This document shows positions 9,088 to 19,000 of a stretch of DNA of 44,704 bases, one piece after another (positions within the stretch are counted from its first letter, which is position 1; each line of letters starts with the position of its first letter). The translations under genes were made by a program, and so were the position numbers. The DNA comes from Planctomycetales bacterium (lineage in GTDB: Bacteria; Planctomycetota; Planctomycetia; Pirellulales; Lacipirellulaceae): positions 1 through 44,704 of the forward strand of contig JAGQOU010000043.1 in assembly GCA_020427145.1 (NCBI GenBank). Direction: 5' to 3'. Under the pieces are notes generated by a model. It had not been told where the DNA came from. It saw nothing but the letters and a program-made list of their open reading frames with translations, and did not search any database.

Positions 9088-9249
9088 GGTTGCCGACTCG
9101 CTTCCGCGGGTGCGAGTGTTCCGAAGTGATAGGCTTGATTGGGCGCGTGCTGGCGGCCTGGATGGCGCTTGGCGTTGAGACGAACTCCCAACCCAACTCG
9201 CGCGGGACGTGTCGTCACGGGGCGGCGCTTGAACTGCAAAGGGTCAACC

Positions 9250-11016
9250 TTAATCTGAACTCACAGGTTGCCGACGTTGAGCACTGGGAACCCGATACTC
9301 AGTTCGCACCGGCTTGAAACCGATGCGGTGGGCCAGGACCTGCAACCGCTGCCCAGGGTCCGCTTTGACGGGCCCGTCGTAGACTTGCCACGCCTTGTCG
9401 CCCGTGTTTCGGTAGCCAAGGGAAGCGCCTTCCATTTCGCAAGAGACTGCCAAGCGGCCGTTGCGATACTCGCAGCGCGGCGGCGAAGTCGTGGGCTGAG
9501 CGTCCGCGCCGTTCCACAAACGCTCGCGAATCATCTTCGACTCAGGCGTGATGAGTCCCAGATCGCCGGTTTGCTCGATCCACTGATCGAGTTTGCTCCG
9601 CAAGTCGGCAAGCATCGCCTGATGATCGGCGTCGTCGGCCAGGTTTCGGACTTCCCAGGGATCGCTGGCCGAGTCGTAAAGCTCTTCGGCAACCCGGGTC
9701 TGCGCCGCGATCTGCCACTGCGCGGGACGCTCAGCTCCGCCTTCCGCGAGAGCATACAGGTCGGCCGTCATGGGTAGGTTCTCGCGGTAGGCGTTCCGGA
9801 GCAGATAGGGCATGTCCACGTCATAGTTGCGGACGTATCGATAGCGGCCGTTGGTCACGCTGCGAGCCCGATCGTAAACTTCGTCAAAGCGGTCGGCGTG
9901 GGCGAAGGCCAATCCGGTTCCGGGGCGTTCGAACGGCCCCAGAAACGGGACGCCGTTGAGCCGCTGATCCGGTTCGATGCGGGCGAGTGACAGAACGGTC
10001 GGGGCAAAGTCGATGAAACTAACGACCCGAGTGTCGGTTTCGCCCGCCCGATCCGAATCGGGGATGCGAATGAGCAGCGGCACGCGCGTTCCGGTGTCGT
10101 AGAGCGATCGCTTGCCCCGAGGCAGGCCGACGCCGTGATCGCTGAAGAAGAACACGATCGTGTTGTCCAACAAGCCGCTTTCCTGCAACTCCTCAAGACG
10201 CTCGCCGACCCAGGCGTCCATCGCGGCAATGTTGTTGTAAGTCCGCGCCATTCCGTCACGCACAGCGGGCGTGTCGGGGTAGAACGGGGGCAAGGGGACG
10301 TCACTCGCTGCAATGACTTCCGGGCGTCGCTTCGCCCGGGGAAAGGCTTGACTCTCGTGCGTGCCCTCGTAGTTGAAGACGGCAAAGAACGGTGCGCCGG
10401 CCGGTCGATTCTTCCAGTGTGCGCGGGGACTTGATTCGTTCCAAACGGTCGCCGGGGCTTTGAACTGGTAGTCCGTCTTGCTGTTGTTGGTGCAGTAGTA
10501 GCCTGCGCGGCGGAGAAGTTCGGGAAAACAACGCACAAACGGCGGCGGCACGGCTTCGTACTTCGGCCGTACGTCCGCACCGGAAGACAACCTGGCTCGA
10601 CCGCTCCCCACCCGATGGTGCATGGAACCGATTGCCGTCGCATACATCCCTGTGATGAGCGACGAGCGCGCCGGCGCGCAGACCGGGCTGGTCGCGAAGG
10701 CGTTGGCGTATCGCACGGACGATTTCGCCAAGCGGTCGATGTTGGGGGTGGCGACTGTCGAATCGCCGTAGCAGGGCAGCCAGGGGCTCATGTCTTCGAC
10801 GCTGAGCCAGACAAGGTTCGGCAAGGGGGCGTCGCCCTCGGCTGCGATCGGCTCAGCGGCCCCGCTGGCGGTCACGGCCATGCCTGTCAGCAGAGCGCCA
10901 ACGCACCGAATCAACCAGGCTGCCACACGGCGCGGCGACCTTGGCAGGGCTTCGTCTTGAGGGACTCGTCCTCGGCCGGCTCGGCGGCGATTCACGCAAC
11001 TTCGATTCGTTTTCAT
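9250..11016 (-). CDS. Secreted sulfatase of heparan N-sulfatase type with a chitobiase-like C-terminal domain
   Basis: 588 residues. The N-terminus is long and basic (RSPRR) before a hydrophobic stretch, then SGAAEP near residue 51. The first metal-binding motif is SVEDMSPWLPCYGD rather than the usual DDLG, and the formylglycine site is CAPAR (113-117, Cys113). This combination is typical of N-sulphoglucosamine sulphohydrolase-like enzymes. The motif SDHGVGLPRGK is also typical of that group. The last 60 residues (MEGASLGYRNTGDKAWQVY, then HRIGFKPVRTEY) resemble the beta-sandwich domain found at the C-terminus of chitobiases and often appended to such sulfatases. The ATG at 11016 has an AAAGGCGAG stretch upstream. 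Sulfamidase versus sulfate-ester specificity is inference. Confidence 0.92.
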   Translation of the reverse strand: MKTNRSCVNRRRAGRGRVPQDEALPRSPRRVAAWLIRCVGALLTGMAVTASGAAEPIAAEGDAPLPNLVWLSVEDMSPWLPCYGDSTVATPNIDRLAKSSVRYANAFATSPVCAPARSSLITGMYATAIGSMHHRVGSGRARLSSGADVRPKYEAVPPPFVRCFPELLRRAGYYCTNNSKTDYQFKAPATVWNESSPRAHWKNRPAGAPFFAVFNYEGTHESQAFPRAKRRPEVIAASDVPLPPFYPDTPAVRDGMARTYNNIAAMDAWVGERLEELQESGLLDNTIVFFFSDHGVGLPRGKRSLYDTGTRVPLLIRIPDSDRAGETDTRVVSFIDFAPTVLSLARIEPDQRLNGVPFLGPFERPGTGLAFAHADRFDEVYDRARSVTNGRYRYVRNYDVDMPYLLRNAYRENLPMTADLYALAEGGAERPAQWQIAAQTRVAEELYDSASDPWEVRNLADDADHQAMLADLRSKLDQWIEQTGDLGLITPESKMIRERLWNGADAQPTTSPPRCEYRNGRLAVSCEMEGASLGYRNTGDKAWQVYDGPVKADPGQRLQVLAHRIGFKPVRTEYRVPSAQRRQPVSSD

Positions 11017-11040
11017 CGTCGAAGACTCGCCTTTGCCGGA

Positions 11041-11056
11041 GCGATCGCGTGATCGC
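11041..11056. other. Short perfect hairpin between sulfatase genes
   Basis: GCGATC at 11041-11046 and GATCGC at 11051-11056 form a 6-bp stem with a 4-base loop, in the leader of the sulfatase starting at 11016. No T-run follows. Function unknown. Confidence 0.3.
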
Positions 11057-11075
11057 CAGTCTGCTGTCGAAATCT

Positions 11076-11106
11076 ACAGCGCTAAGCGGACGCCAGTCCG
11101 CGCTGT
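11076..11106 (-). terminator. Strong bulged hairpin after sulfatase gene
   Basis: ACAGC (11076-11080) plus GCGGAC (11086-11091) pair with GTCCGC (11096-11101) plus GCTGT (11102-11106). This is 11 bp in total with a 5-base bulge and a 4-base loop. It lies just past the stop of the minus-strand gene ending at 11137 and 60 bases before the next start. There is no clear T-tract, so it may be a Rho-independent-like terminator, an RNA end-protecting structure or an attenuator. Confidence 0.4.
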
Positions 11107-11136
11107 GCAATGTCACAAGTCCTCTCGATCCCACGG

Positions 11137-12672
11137 TCATGGCGAAACTGAAGCTGATCCGCGCCTCGCGGAGTCCAGCAGTGATCGCAGTTCGTCGAGT
11201 ACGACCGGCTGCTGCTCGCTGAGGTTTGTCGTTTCCCCCGGGTCGTCATTGAGATTGTACAGTTGCGGCGTTTGGCTGTTGGCCAACTCCATGTGCGTAT
11301 CCCAGTTGATGGCCTGTCCGCGGGCGGGTTCGATGTATTTCCACGGCCCTTTTCGAATCGCGAGTTTCTGCGAAAGGCCGGAATGCTCGATGACGAAGTC
11401 GCGCCCGGTCTGTGTTTCGCCGAGGAGCGCTGGCAACAGGTTGAGACTATCGGGCGCCGCATCGGCAGACGTTGGCTCGGCGCCCGCTAGCGCAGCCAGC
11501 GTTCGAGGCAGGTCAATTTGGCTGATCATCGCGTCCGAGACGCCGGGCTGCACGCGCCCCTTCCAATAAACGACCCAGGGGACGTGAGTTCCCCCCTCGA
11601 AGCGGCTGTACTTGCCGCCGCGGTAGGGTCCGGCGGGGCGATGATTGCCGAGTCGTTTGACCGCCTGGTCCCGGTACCCGTCGTCAATCACGGGGCCATT
11701 GTCGCTCGTGATGATGACCAGCGTGTTGTCAGCGACGCCCAGTTCTTCCAGTGCCGCGACGATTTGCCCGACGCACCAGTCGAATTCGACGACCGAATCG
11801 CCGCGCGGTCCATGCGGGGTGCGACCAACGAATCTCGGGTGAGGAACTCGGGGCACATGAATTTGTTGCGCCGAGTAGAAGAGAAAGAACGGCTTGTCAT
11901 GGTTCCGCACGAGAAAGTCGCGGGCTTCGTTGACGAACACCTCGCCCATCGTTTCGTCATTCCAGCGCGCTGAGCGGCCGCCGGTCATGAAGCCAATCCG
12001 GCCGATGCCGTTGACGATCGAATCGTTGTGGCCGTGGGTCCAATCCATCTTCAGGTCGTCGCGGTGCGTGACGCCAGTCGGCTGGCCGTCTGGGTTCTTC
12101 TCGAAGACATCGACCGGATCGGCCGGGTCGAGGTCGACGACACGGTGGCCGCGAACGTAGACGCACGGCACGCGATCATTGGTCGTCGGCATGATAAAGC
12201 TCTCGTCGAAGCCAATCTCCAGCGGTCCCGGGTTGATCTCGCCCGACCATTCTGGCTTGGGAGGTTCCCCCAGCCCCAAATGCCATTTGCCGACGATGCC
12301 CGTGCGATAACCAGCGTCTTTCATCATAGAAGGCAGCGTCGGAGTCCCCGGCTTGATGAGTGCGGGGCTGTTTGGCGGGGCAATTCCTGTATCGCGTCGA
12401 CGCCAAGCGTAGACGCCAGTCAGCAGGCTGTAGCGGCTGGGAGTGCAGGTCGCCGACGTGCAATAGCCGGACGTAAAACGCTGTCCCTCGGCCGCGAGCC
12501 GGTCGATGTTCGGCGTGGGAATCGTCTTCGCCCCGTAGCACCCAAGGTCGCCGTACCCGACGTCATCGCCGTAGAGGAGCACGATGTTCGGCCGGTCGGC
12601 CGCTGGGGCCGGGCTTGCGGCCAGGGGGAGCAATGCGAGGGAAATCGTCGCAATGACAGTTATGCGAATCAT
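11137..12672 (-). CDS. Secreted arylsulfatase
   Basis: 511 residues from the ATG at 12672; an in-frame TTG at 12678 adds two. The signal peptide is about residues 1-26 (MIRITVIATISLALLPLAAS, then PAPAADRP). Sulfatase S1 hallmarks are YGDDVGYGDLGCYG, the formylglycine site CTPSR at 76-80 (Cys76), GKWHLGLGEP, SDNGPVIDDGY and a substrate-site-like YRGGKYSRFEGG block. The layout is that of the arylsulfatase A / N-acetylgalactosamine-6-sulfatase group. It is the third consecutive minus-strand sulfatase. Its formylglycine core differs from those of its neighbours (CTPSR against CAPAR and CSPSR), so these are not recent tandem copies and probably act on different positions or sugars. Confidence 0.93.
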   Translation of the reverse strand: MIRITVIATISLALLPLAASPAPAADRPNIVLLYGDDVGYGDLGCYGAKTIPTPNIDRLAAEGQRFTSGYCTSATCTPSRYSLLTGVYAWRRRDTGIAPPNSPALIKPGTPTLPSMMKDAGYRTGIVGKWHLGLGEPPKPEWSGEINPGPLEIGFDESFIMPTTNDRVPCVYVRGHRVVDLDPADPVDVFEKNPDGQPTGVTHRDDLKMDWTHGHNDSIVNGIGRIGFMTGGRSARWNDETMGEVFVNEARDFLVRNHDKPFFLFYSAQQIHVPRVPHPRFVGRTPHGPRGDSVVEFDWCVGQIVAALEELGVADNTLVIITSDNGPVIDDGYRDQAVKRLGNHRPAGPYRGGKYSRFEGGTHVPWVVYWKGRVQPGVSDAMISQIDLPRTLAALAGAEPTSADAAPDSLNLLPALLGETQTGRDFVIEHSGLSQKLAIRKGPWKYIEPARGQAINWDTHMELANSQTPQLYNLNDDPGETTNLSEQQPVVLDELRSLLDSARRGSASVSP

Positions 12673-12747
12673 GCTCAACGTCGGTGGATTGATGTTGGTA
12701 AATGCGGGAACGTGAAGAATTGAAATGCGACTTGCAGCGGCATCTCG

Positions 12748-15700
12748 CTAGGCAATCTCCGTCGCGCGACAGCGTGCGTGTCGGAAGCGCCGGGCCCCCG
12801 GCCGTCGCCTGGCGAAGCCGACGACGTACGACGAAGCGGCTGCGCACATGGCAAGGGCGAGCGAGACCGGCTCAGGCGTCGTCAGCAACGATTGCGAAGC
12901 GGACGAAGCCGCATACTGGCGTTGCCAGAGGAGGAAGTCGTTGCCGTCGGTCGTGCCGTTGAGATCCACGTCGCCGCCATCGCCGCCGCCGTAGCTGCTG
13001 CTCCAGATCGCAAGATCTTGAGGGCCGACGACGCCGTCAAAATCCAAGTCGGCCTCGGAGCCGGCGAAGAACAGCGTCAACTCGTTTCCCGCGTACCGAG
13101 GAACAAGCACGCCGCCGGCGATTGCGGGGGTCGTGATCGAATCGAACCGACCGTTGAGGCCGCCGGCGGCGGTTAGGACGGTGAAGGCGTCGCCAAATTG
13201 CGGAGCGAACCCGGCAATCGAGCCTATCTCGAGAGTTCCAGCCAACGCCGCGTTGCCGTCAACGACTAACATGTCATGATCCTCGGGGCTGAGCAGGTCC
13301 ATCTGCAGCGTGCTGCCGGCGTCCTGCACATAGTCCCCCTGGACATGAAATGCGGTTGGCAACGGGTCGCTTACGCTGACGATCGCATCGTAGTTTTGCG
13401 CGACCTGAGCGGCGTCGAACGCGACGTTCCGATAGTAACGAACCGCCGCAATCTGGCCGTGATAGTCGATCGGCGTTCCGCCGGCGCCAAGCGAGTCGGC
13501 CGACGCGCCAATTCCCGACGTGTTGCCCCCCGCCCAGTCGTCGATCAGCACGTTGTCGACCGTTCCCGCCAGCGCGTTGTCGACGTACAGCGAGATCGAA
13601 TCATTCGCCAAGTCGTCGTTCGTCCCCTCGATGTCGACGACTCCGACGGCATGCCGCCACCCCGGCGCGACGGCGGTCGTAACAGAAATTGTGGGGCCGG
13701 AGCCGTCGCCGTTGACGTTGAAGCTGAGCATCGCGTCGTTGAGTTGCAGCGACAGTCCGCGGCCCGCGCCGCCCGCCTCGAAAATGACCTGATCACCGCC
13801 GGCGCCGGTGCTGTCGACGTAGAACCAGGCCTCAAACGTTGCGTCCTGAACGCTTCGCGGTCCGTTCAATTCGAAGTAATTGTTCAATCCCCCTGCCCCG
13901 CCCGCCGCCGCGACGTCGTACGCGGCCGAGAGTTGCGGAACAGCGGCGTCCGTGATCGAAACAGTCGCAGCAGCGCCGGCGAAGCTCAGGCTTTGTCCGG
14001 ATTGGGCGTCAATCCAGACGGCATCGCCCCCCAGGTCGAGCGCCGCATCGAAATTCAGATCGAGCCCTGCCGAGACGATCGGCGCAGCTAGAGCGGTTTC
14101 ATTGAACCCGACGCCGCCCACGGTAGCCGTCGAATTGACGAGCTGCAGATTGCCGGAGATCGTCGCCGCGCTATTTAGCACGGTGACTTGCGAGTTCGCG
14201 GCGGCGACCAGCGATCCCAGCACCTGCCCTCGCAGCGTTAGCGACCGCCCGGCGATCGTATATCCCATGGCGTGCGCGGCGACGTCCAAGACTCCGTCGT
14301 TGTCGACGACAATGTTCGACGCGGGACTCAGGGCGCCGCTGCCAGTGACCTGCAGTTTACCCTGGCGTACGACTGTATCGCCCTGATAGGTATTTGCCGC
14401 GGATGAGATGATGAGCGTTCCGGCGTCGATCTTCTCGATGCCGCCCCCTCCTCCGCCGCCGGGCGCCACGATGGCGCCGCTGACGACAAGCGAGCCGTCG
14501 CCGCCAAACTTCGACGTGGCGTGCAGCGTGGAGATTCCGGAGATGACGTGCGTGCCGTCGATCGTCTGCTTGGCGTCGATCGTGCCGCCGTAGAGTTCCA
14601 GCGATTGCGTGAAGCTGGCGCCGGAGCGATCGGGCGCGTCGCCCAGGGCCAGGACCGCCCCGCCATCGACGCGGGTCGCGCCGCTGCCGGCCAGCACGCC
14701 CCCGCCGGATAGATTCAAGACCCCGGCGGAAACTTGCAACAGCCCGCGGTTATTGACGGACGTGCCGCGCATCGTGACGGTATTTGACGAAAGTTTCTGT
14801 AGCGAGGCGCCGGCGTCGATTTCGACCCACCCGCCGCCGACGCCCCAGTTGGCCGACCCGGTCAGTTCGCTCTCGCCCTCGATGGCGTAGACATAGGTCA
14901 CCGCATTGTCGACTGCCGCACCCGTGTTGCGGATCTCGCCACCTCGGAGGTAGATCGTGTCCTCCCCGTGCGAGGCTCCTGCCACGTCGAACGCTTCCCC
15001 GGCCAGGTAGCTCGGTATGTATTGGTCGCCGATCACGGTCGGGCGCCACAACCCGCCGATCTCTTCAACGAGTCTTGAATCGTCCTGCTCGCCATTGTCC
15101 GACTGGCCGTATTGCCACCACGAGTAGCGATTGACGTAGGAACGGCTCTCCAAGCCGGGGATCACGACGTTGAGAAACGCTGCATTCGCGGCGATTAGGT
15201 CGGGACTGGTCACGTCGTCGTCCCCGAAGTCGAGGCCGGCGAATTCGGTGATCCAAATCGGTTTTTGGTACTGATTCCAATATTGGTCGACGGTCGACAG
15301 GAAGCTGTTCGCGGATTGCACCGGATTGGTCGTGCTCACGTTGCCGTACCAGTGGAAGGCAATCTCATCGACCTGCAGATCGTTGTCGGGGTCGCCGTCG
15401 CTGTTGCGGGCGTCGACGATCGACATGAATTCTTCCAGCCACACTTTGCCCTCGTTGCCGGAGCCCGCCGGGCTGACGAGCTTGAGTCCTGAACCAGCGA
15501 AGCCGTCGGTCATAACGTCCCACACGTCGATCGCCTGAGCGACCGTCATGTTGGCCTGCGACGATCGTTCGGGTTCGTTGAACCCGAGGACGTACTGCAC
15601 ATTCAAGTCGTTTTGATAGCCCAGGATCTGGTTGACCTTGGGGATCACGTTGGACGTGTTAGAGCTCCAGATCATGGGGACGTATTCGCCGTTGAATTCG

Positions 15701-15879
15701 TCGATGGCGGCGTTCGGCGTGCTGCCCCACTGATAATACCACCGCGAATTGAGCGCGTTGGCATTGTCGATCGAGCCGCCGGCGATGCCGCGCTTGGCGT
15801 CCTGCCCGTGACACGGAGCAGCAAGCGCCACGGCGGCCGCCAGACAATGGAGCGCGACTCGAGTTGCGTTCAAGGGCAT
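12748..15879 (-). CDS. GH128 (Asl1-like) endo-beta-1,3-glucanase with LamG-like, dockerin-like and PEP-CTERM display module
   Basis: 1043 residues. Signal peptide at 1-26 (ALAAPCHGQ). Residues 30-270 form a GH128 / Asl1-like TIM barrel: NSRWYYQWG, the likely acid/base Glu102 in GFNEPE and nucleophile Glu212 in WITEFAG. This family cleaves beta-1,3-glucans. Residues about 280-600 are repeat-rich beta strands of autotransporter-associated type. From about 600 the protein carries a module also present in the 16007 and 21049 genes: LNFDAALDLGGDAVW, a LamG-like lectin fold (YHGQIAAVRYYRN), a conserved beta domain, a dockerin-like pair (DFDGVVGPQDLAIW and DGNDFLLWQRQY), and a PEP-CTERM signal (TPEPVSLALAMC, a hydrophobic helix, then FARRRPG). 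The tail after the RRR is unusually long, about 20 residues. It is likely exosortase-processed and surface-associated. Confidence 0.9.
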   Translation of the reverse strand: MPLNATRVALHCLAAAVALAAPCHGQDAKRGIAGGSIDNANALNSRWYYQWGSTPNAAIDEFNGEYVPMIWSSNTSNVIPKVNQILGYQNDLNVQYVLGFNEPERSSQANMTVAQAIDVWDVMTDGFAGSGLKLVSPAGSGNEGKVWLEEFMSIVDARNSDGDPDNDLQVDEIAFHWYGNVSTTNPVQSANSFLSTVDQYWNQYQKPIWITEFAGLDFGDDDVTSPDLIAANAAFLNVVIPGLESRSYVNRYSWWQYGQSDNGEQDDSRLVEEIGGLWRPTVIGDQYIPSYLAGEAFDVAGASHGEDTIYLRGGEIRNTGAAVDNAVTYVYAIEGESELTGSANWGVGGGWVEIDAGASLQKLSSNTVTMRGTSVNNRGLLQVSAGVLNLSGGGVLAGSGATRVDGGAVLALGDAPDRSGASFTQSLELYGGTIDAKQTIDGTHVISGISTLHATSKFGGDGSLVVSGAIVAPGGGGGGGIEKIDAGTLIISSAANTYQGDTVVRQGKLQVTGSGALSPASNIVVDNDGVLDVAAHAMGYTIAGRSLTLRGQVLGSLVAAANSQVTVLNSAATISGNLQLVNSTATVGGVGFNETALAAPIVSAGLDLNFDAALDLGGDAVWIDAQSGQSLSFAGAAATVSITDAAVPQLSAAYDVAAAGGAGGLNNYFELNGPRSVQDATFEAWFYVDSTGAGGDQVIFEAGGAGRGLSLQLNDAMLSFNVNGDGSGPTISVTTAVAPGWRHAVGVVDIEGTNDDLANDSISLYVDNALAGTVDNVLIDDWAGGNTSGIGASADSLGAGGTPIDYHGQIAAVRYYRNVAFDAAQVAQNYDAIVSVSDPLPTAFHVQGDYVQDAGSTLQMDLLSPEDHDMLVVDGNAALAGTLEIGSIAGFAPQFGDAFTVLTAAGGLNGRFDSITTPAIAGGVLVPRYAGNELTLFFAGSEADLDFDGVVGPQDLAIWSSSYGGGDGGDVDLNGTTDGNDFLLWQRQYAASSASQSLLTTPEPVSLALAMCAAASSYVVGFARRRPGARRFRHARCRATEIA

Positions 15880-15952
15880 TCGATTGATTCACTCAACAAT
15901 TGGGATCGAGCGCCAGGCGAGTGCGACCTTCTCGTCGCTCCAGGGGCAGCGG

Positions 15953-15966
15953 CGTCGGGTCCGACG
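15953..15966. other. Small perfect hairpin between large genes
   Basis: CGTCGG (15953-15958) and CCGACG (15961-15966) form an inverted repeat with a minimal loop, in the 124-base gap between two minus-strand genes. There is no T-run. It could mark a transcript end. Confidence 0.25.
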
Positions 15967-16003
15967 GCGAGTCGCTGGTGATTGCGGGCCGCACGCTCGG
16001 GCT

Positions 16004-19000
16004 TCAATGCAAACGTTTCCGCCGGGAGGCGACGAGGCAACCGGCGCTCAGCGCCGCCAGCAGCAGCGCCGCCGGCTCGGGCACGCCCGCCGAGGCGCCA
16101 ATCGCCGGCGCGCCGACGCCGAAGTTCGACTCCCAGTCGGTCAGGTCGCTCGCCCCGTACGTCCCCGGATAGCCGCGTTGCCAAGCGAGGAAATCGGCGC
16201 CATTCACTTTGTTGTCGCCGTTGAAGTCGCCCGGCGTGCTGCCGCCGGAGATGACGCTCAGAACGCCGGTCGACAGCAGGCTCGACTGATCCCAGGCCAG
16301 TCCGCCGCTGAGCAAGGGGAGATTCACTGCCCCGAAACTTCCGCTAAGCGATGCGAAGTCGAGGATGTCGAACGAGTCGCCCAGGCCGACCGTGCCGACC
16401 AGGCTTACGTCGAGCGTGCCCGCCGCGGCGAGGTTGCCCGACACCGACAACAGGTCGTTACCGACCGTCGCGTCGAAGATGTCAATCTGCACGGTCGACG
16501 TGGCGTCGAGCGTGAGATTGCCGTCCACGGTGAACGTGTCGACCCCGACGAACGGCGCGGCTTGCAACGCGAGGAAGTTCGTATTGACGTCGCTGGCCGT
16601 TAAGGCCGCCTGGTAGTAGCGGGCGACGGCGATTTGACCGTGGTAATCGTTTGGCGACACGATTGTCGCGGGGCCGGCGTTGGTCTGCGTCCCGTCCAGC
16701 ACCACGCTGTTCGGACCGCCAAAGCCCCAGCCGTTGCCGCCGGACCAATCGTCGATTTGGTTGGTGTTGGCGGGTGAGCCGACCACAGCGTTGTCGACGT
16801 ACAGCGTGAATTCGTCCGTGGCGCCCGCGCCGGCGCCGATGACGACCACCGCGTGATGCCAGCCGGTGCTCAGAGCCCCGGTTGAGTAAGCGATCGTATC
16901 GGCGGTCACCGTATCCACTCCGTTCACGCCGGCGGTGAGTACCGCGCCGTTGAGCAGCAGCGATACGCCCGTGCCGCCGCCGATGTCCATCAGCACCTGG
17001 TCGTTCCCTCCGGCTGCGTTGGTGACGTTGAACACCACTTCAAAGGTCCCGGCGTTGAGCGCGCGGGAGTCGAAGTAGGCGTTATCTGCGCCTGGCGACA
17101 GGGCCGCGCCGCTCGTGGGGATATCATACGCCTTGGTCAGCGCGGTGAACGTCGGGTCGCTCACGGCGACGGGGGTCGCCTGGCCGTTGCCAAAATCAAG
17201 ATCGACGACGCCGGCGTTCGGTTCGGAGTCGCTCCAGACGTCGTCGCCCTCGATGTCGAGGGCCGCATCGTAGTTGAGTTGCCGACCGGTTGTGACGCTC
17301 GCCAAGCCCGCCGCGACGCCGCCGACGCGCAGCGTGGAGTTCGCCGTGGTCGTCACGTTGCCGACGACCGTCCCGGCCCCCCTGAGCATCTGGCTGGATA
17401 GGGCCAGGGCGCCGCTGCCGGTGGTTGTCACGTCGAGCGTCGCTCCTGCTTTCAGTTCAATCGACGGCGAGTTGGTGATGGCCGCCGTGCCTTGAAGAAC
17501 CGTCCGGCCGGCGCCGCTGACGGTCGTGTCGCCGGTATGCGCCAGGTTGCTGCTGACCGCCAGTATGCGATTGGCGGCGGGCGCGAGGTCCAGGGCTCCC
17601 GAGCCAGAGACGCCGCCGGCGATCGTCATACCGGGCACGATCCCGTCGCCGGCGTCCGTACCGACGCGGCCGCCAGTCCCCGACACCACGATCGGAGCCG
17701 TCCAGGTGACTTGTCCGCTATTGGCCGGCGTCGCAAAGTTATCGGTAGGATAGGTCGCATTGAGCGCTCCCCCGGCGGTCAGCGTCACATGCTCATTGAC
17801 CGACGCGTTGGCAAAGTAGCCGACGTCCAGACTGCCGCCGTTGACGACGGTTCCCGTAGCGACCGTGCCGTCGGCGGATCCCATAGCCATGGATTGGCGC
17901 GCCCGCAACGTGCCGTCGTTGATAGTCGTGACGCCGCTGTAGGTATTGTCGCGGGCCATGTCGATGTAGCCCGAGTTGACGACCACTCCCCCGGTTCCAG
18001 AGATTGTCTGGGTATTGAACGAGTAACCGACCCGGTCGTAGATCAGCGTGCCGTTGTCAACGACGCTGCTGTTGGCGGCCAATTGCCCCGTGTTGCTGGC
18101 GCCGTCGCCCAGAGTCAGCGTGGCGCCGTTTGCGATTGTCACGCCGCCGATGAAACTGTTAGCCGAGTTGGCCAGCACCGCCTTGGCGTTGGCATTGAGC
18201 GTCATGGCCCCCGAGCCTTCGATGCCGACGCCGGTGAACGTGTAGGTCGATGTCGTATTGGTGAAGTTCATGCTGCCGGGGGTCACCGGAGCCGCGATGT
18301 CGATCGTCGTGTTGGTCGGCCCATTGCCGAACGTGACGGCGTCGAGGTCGAAGAACAGGTTGTCGCCGGCAGACCAGTTGGCGGTCGAACCGACGTTCCA
18401 AACGCCGTTGACTGCTCCGGTCCACGTGCGGGCCGCGGCGGCAGCGAAGCTGACGGTCACGGCGGAGCCAGTGACGTTGACCACCGACGCGTTGTCCTGA
18501 CGGGAATTGAGCAACGTGCCCTGGGGGTTGAACAGCGAAAGATTGAAATCACCGCTGGCGGCTCCGCCGGCAATGCTGCCGCCAGTCATCAAGGTATAGG
18601 TTCCCGCTGCCAGCGATCCGGCCGCAGGCGTCACGCGCAGGTTGAATTTGTTGCCGGAGGGCGCGAGCGTGAGCGTGTTGCTCACGGCCAACAGGTCGTT
18701 GACCCCGCCGCCGATGGTGGTGGCGTTGCCCAGATCGAACTCGAATCCGCCGCTGGGATTGGCGGCAAAGAGGCCGACATTCAAATTGCCCGTGACTTGC
18801 AGCGTCCCGACGCCGTCGCCGGGGGCAATCCGCGAATCTTCGAACGCTCTGATCGTGTTGCCGCCGGTGTTGATCGTGCCGCCGCCGGTCAGCAATTGAC
18901 CGATTTCGTCGCCGTTGCCCGGCGTGGCGTCGGGGTCGCTGACGACCTGCAGCGAGTAGGTCGTGAAGTTCGAAACGTCGAACGTGGCGCCTGCTCGCAC

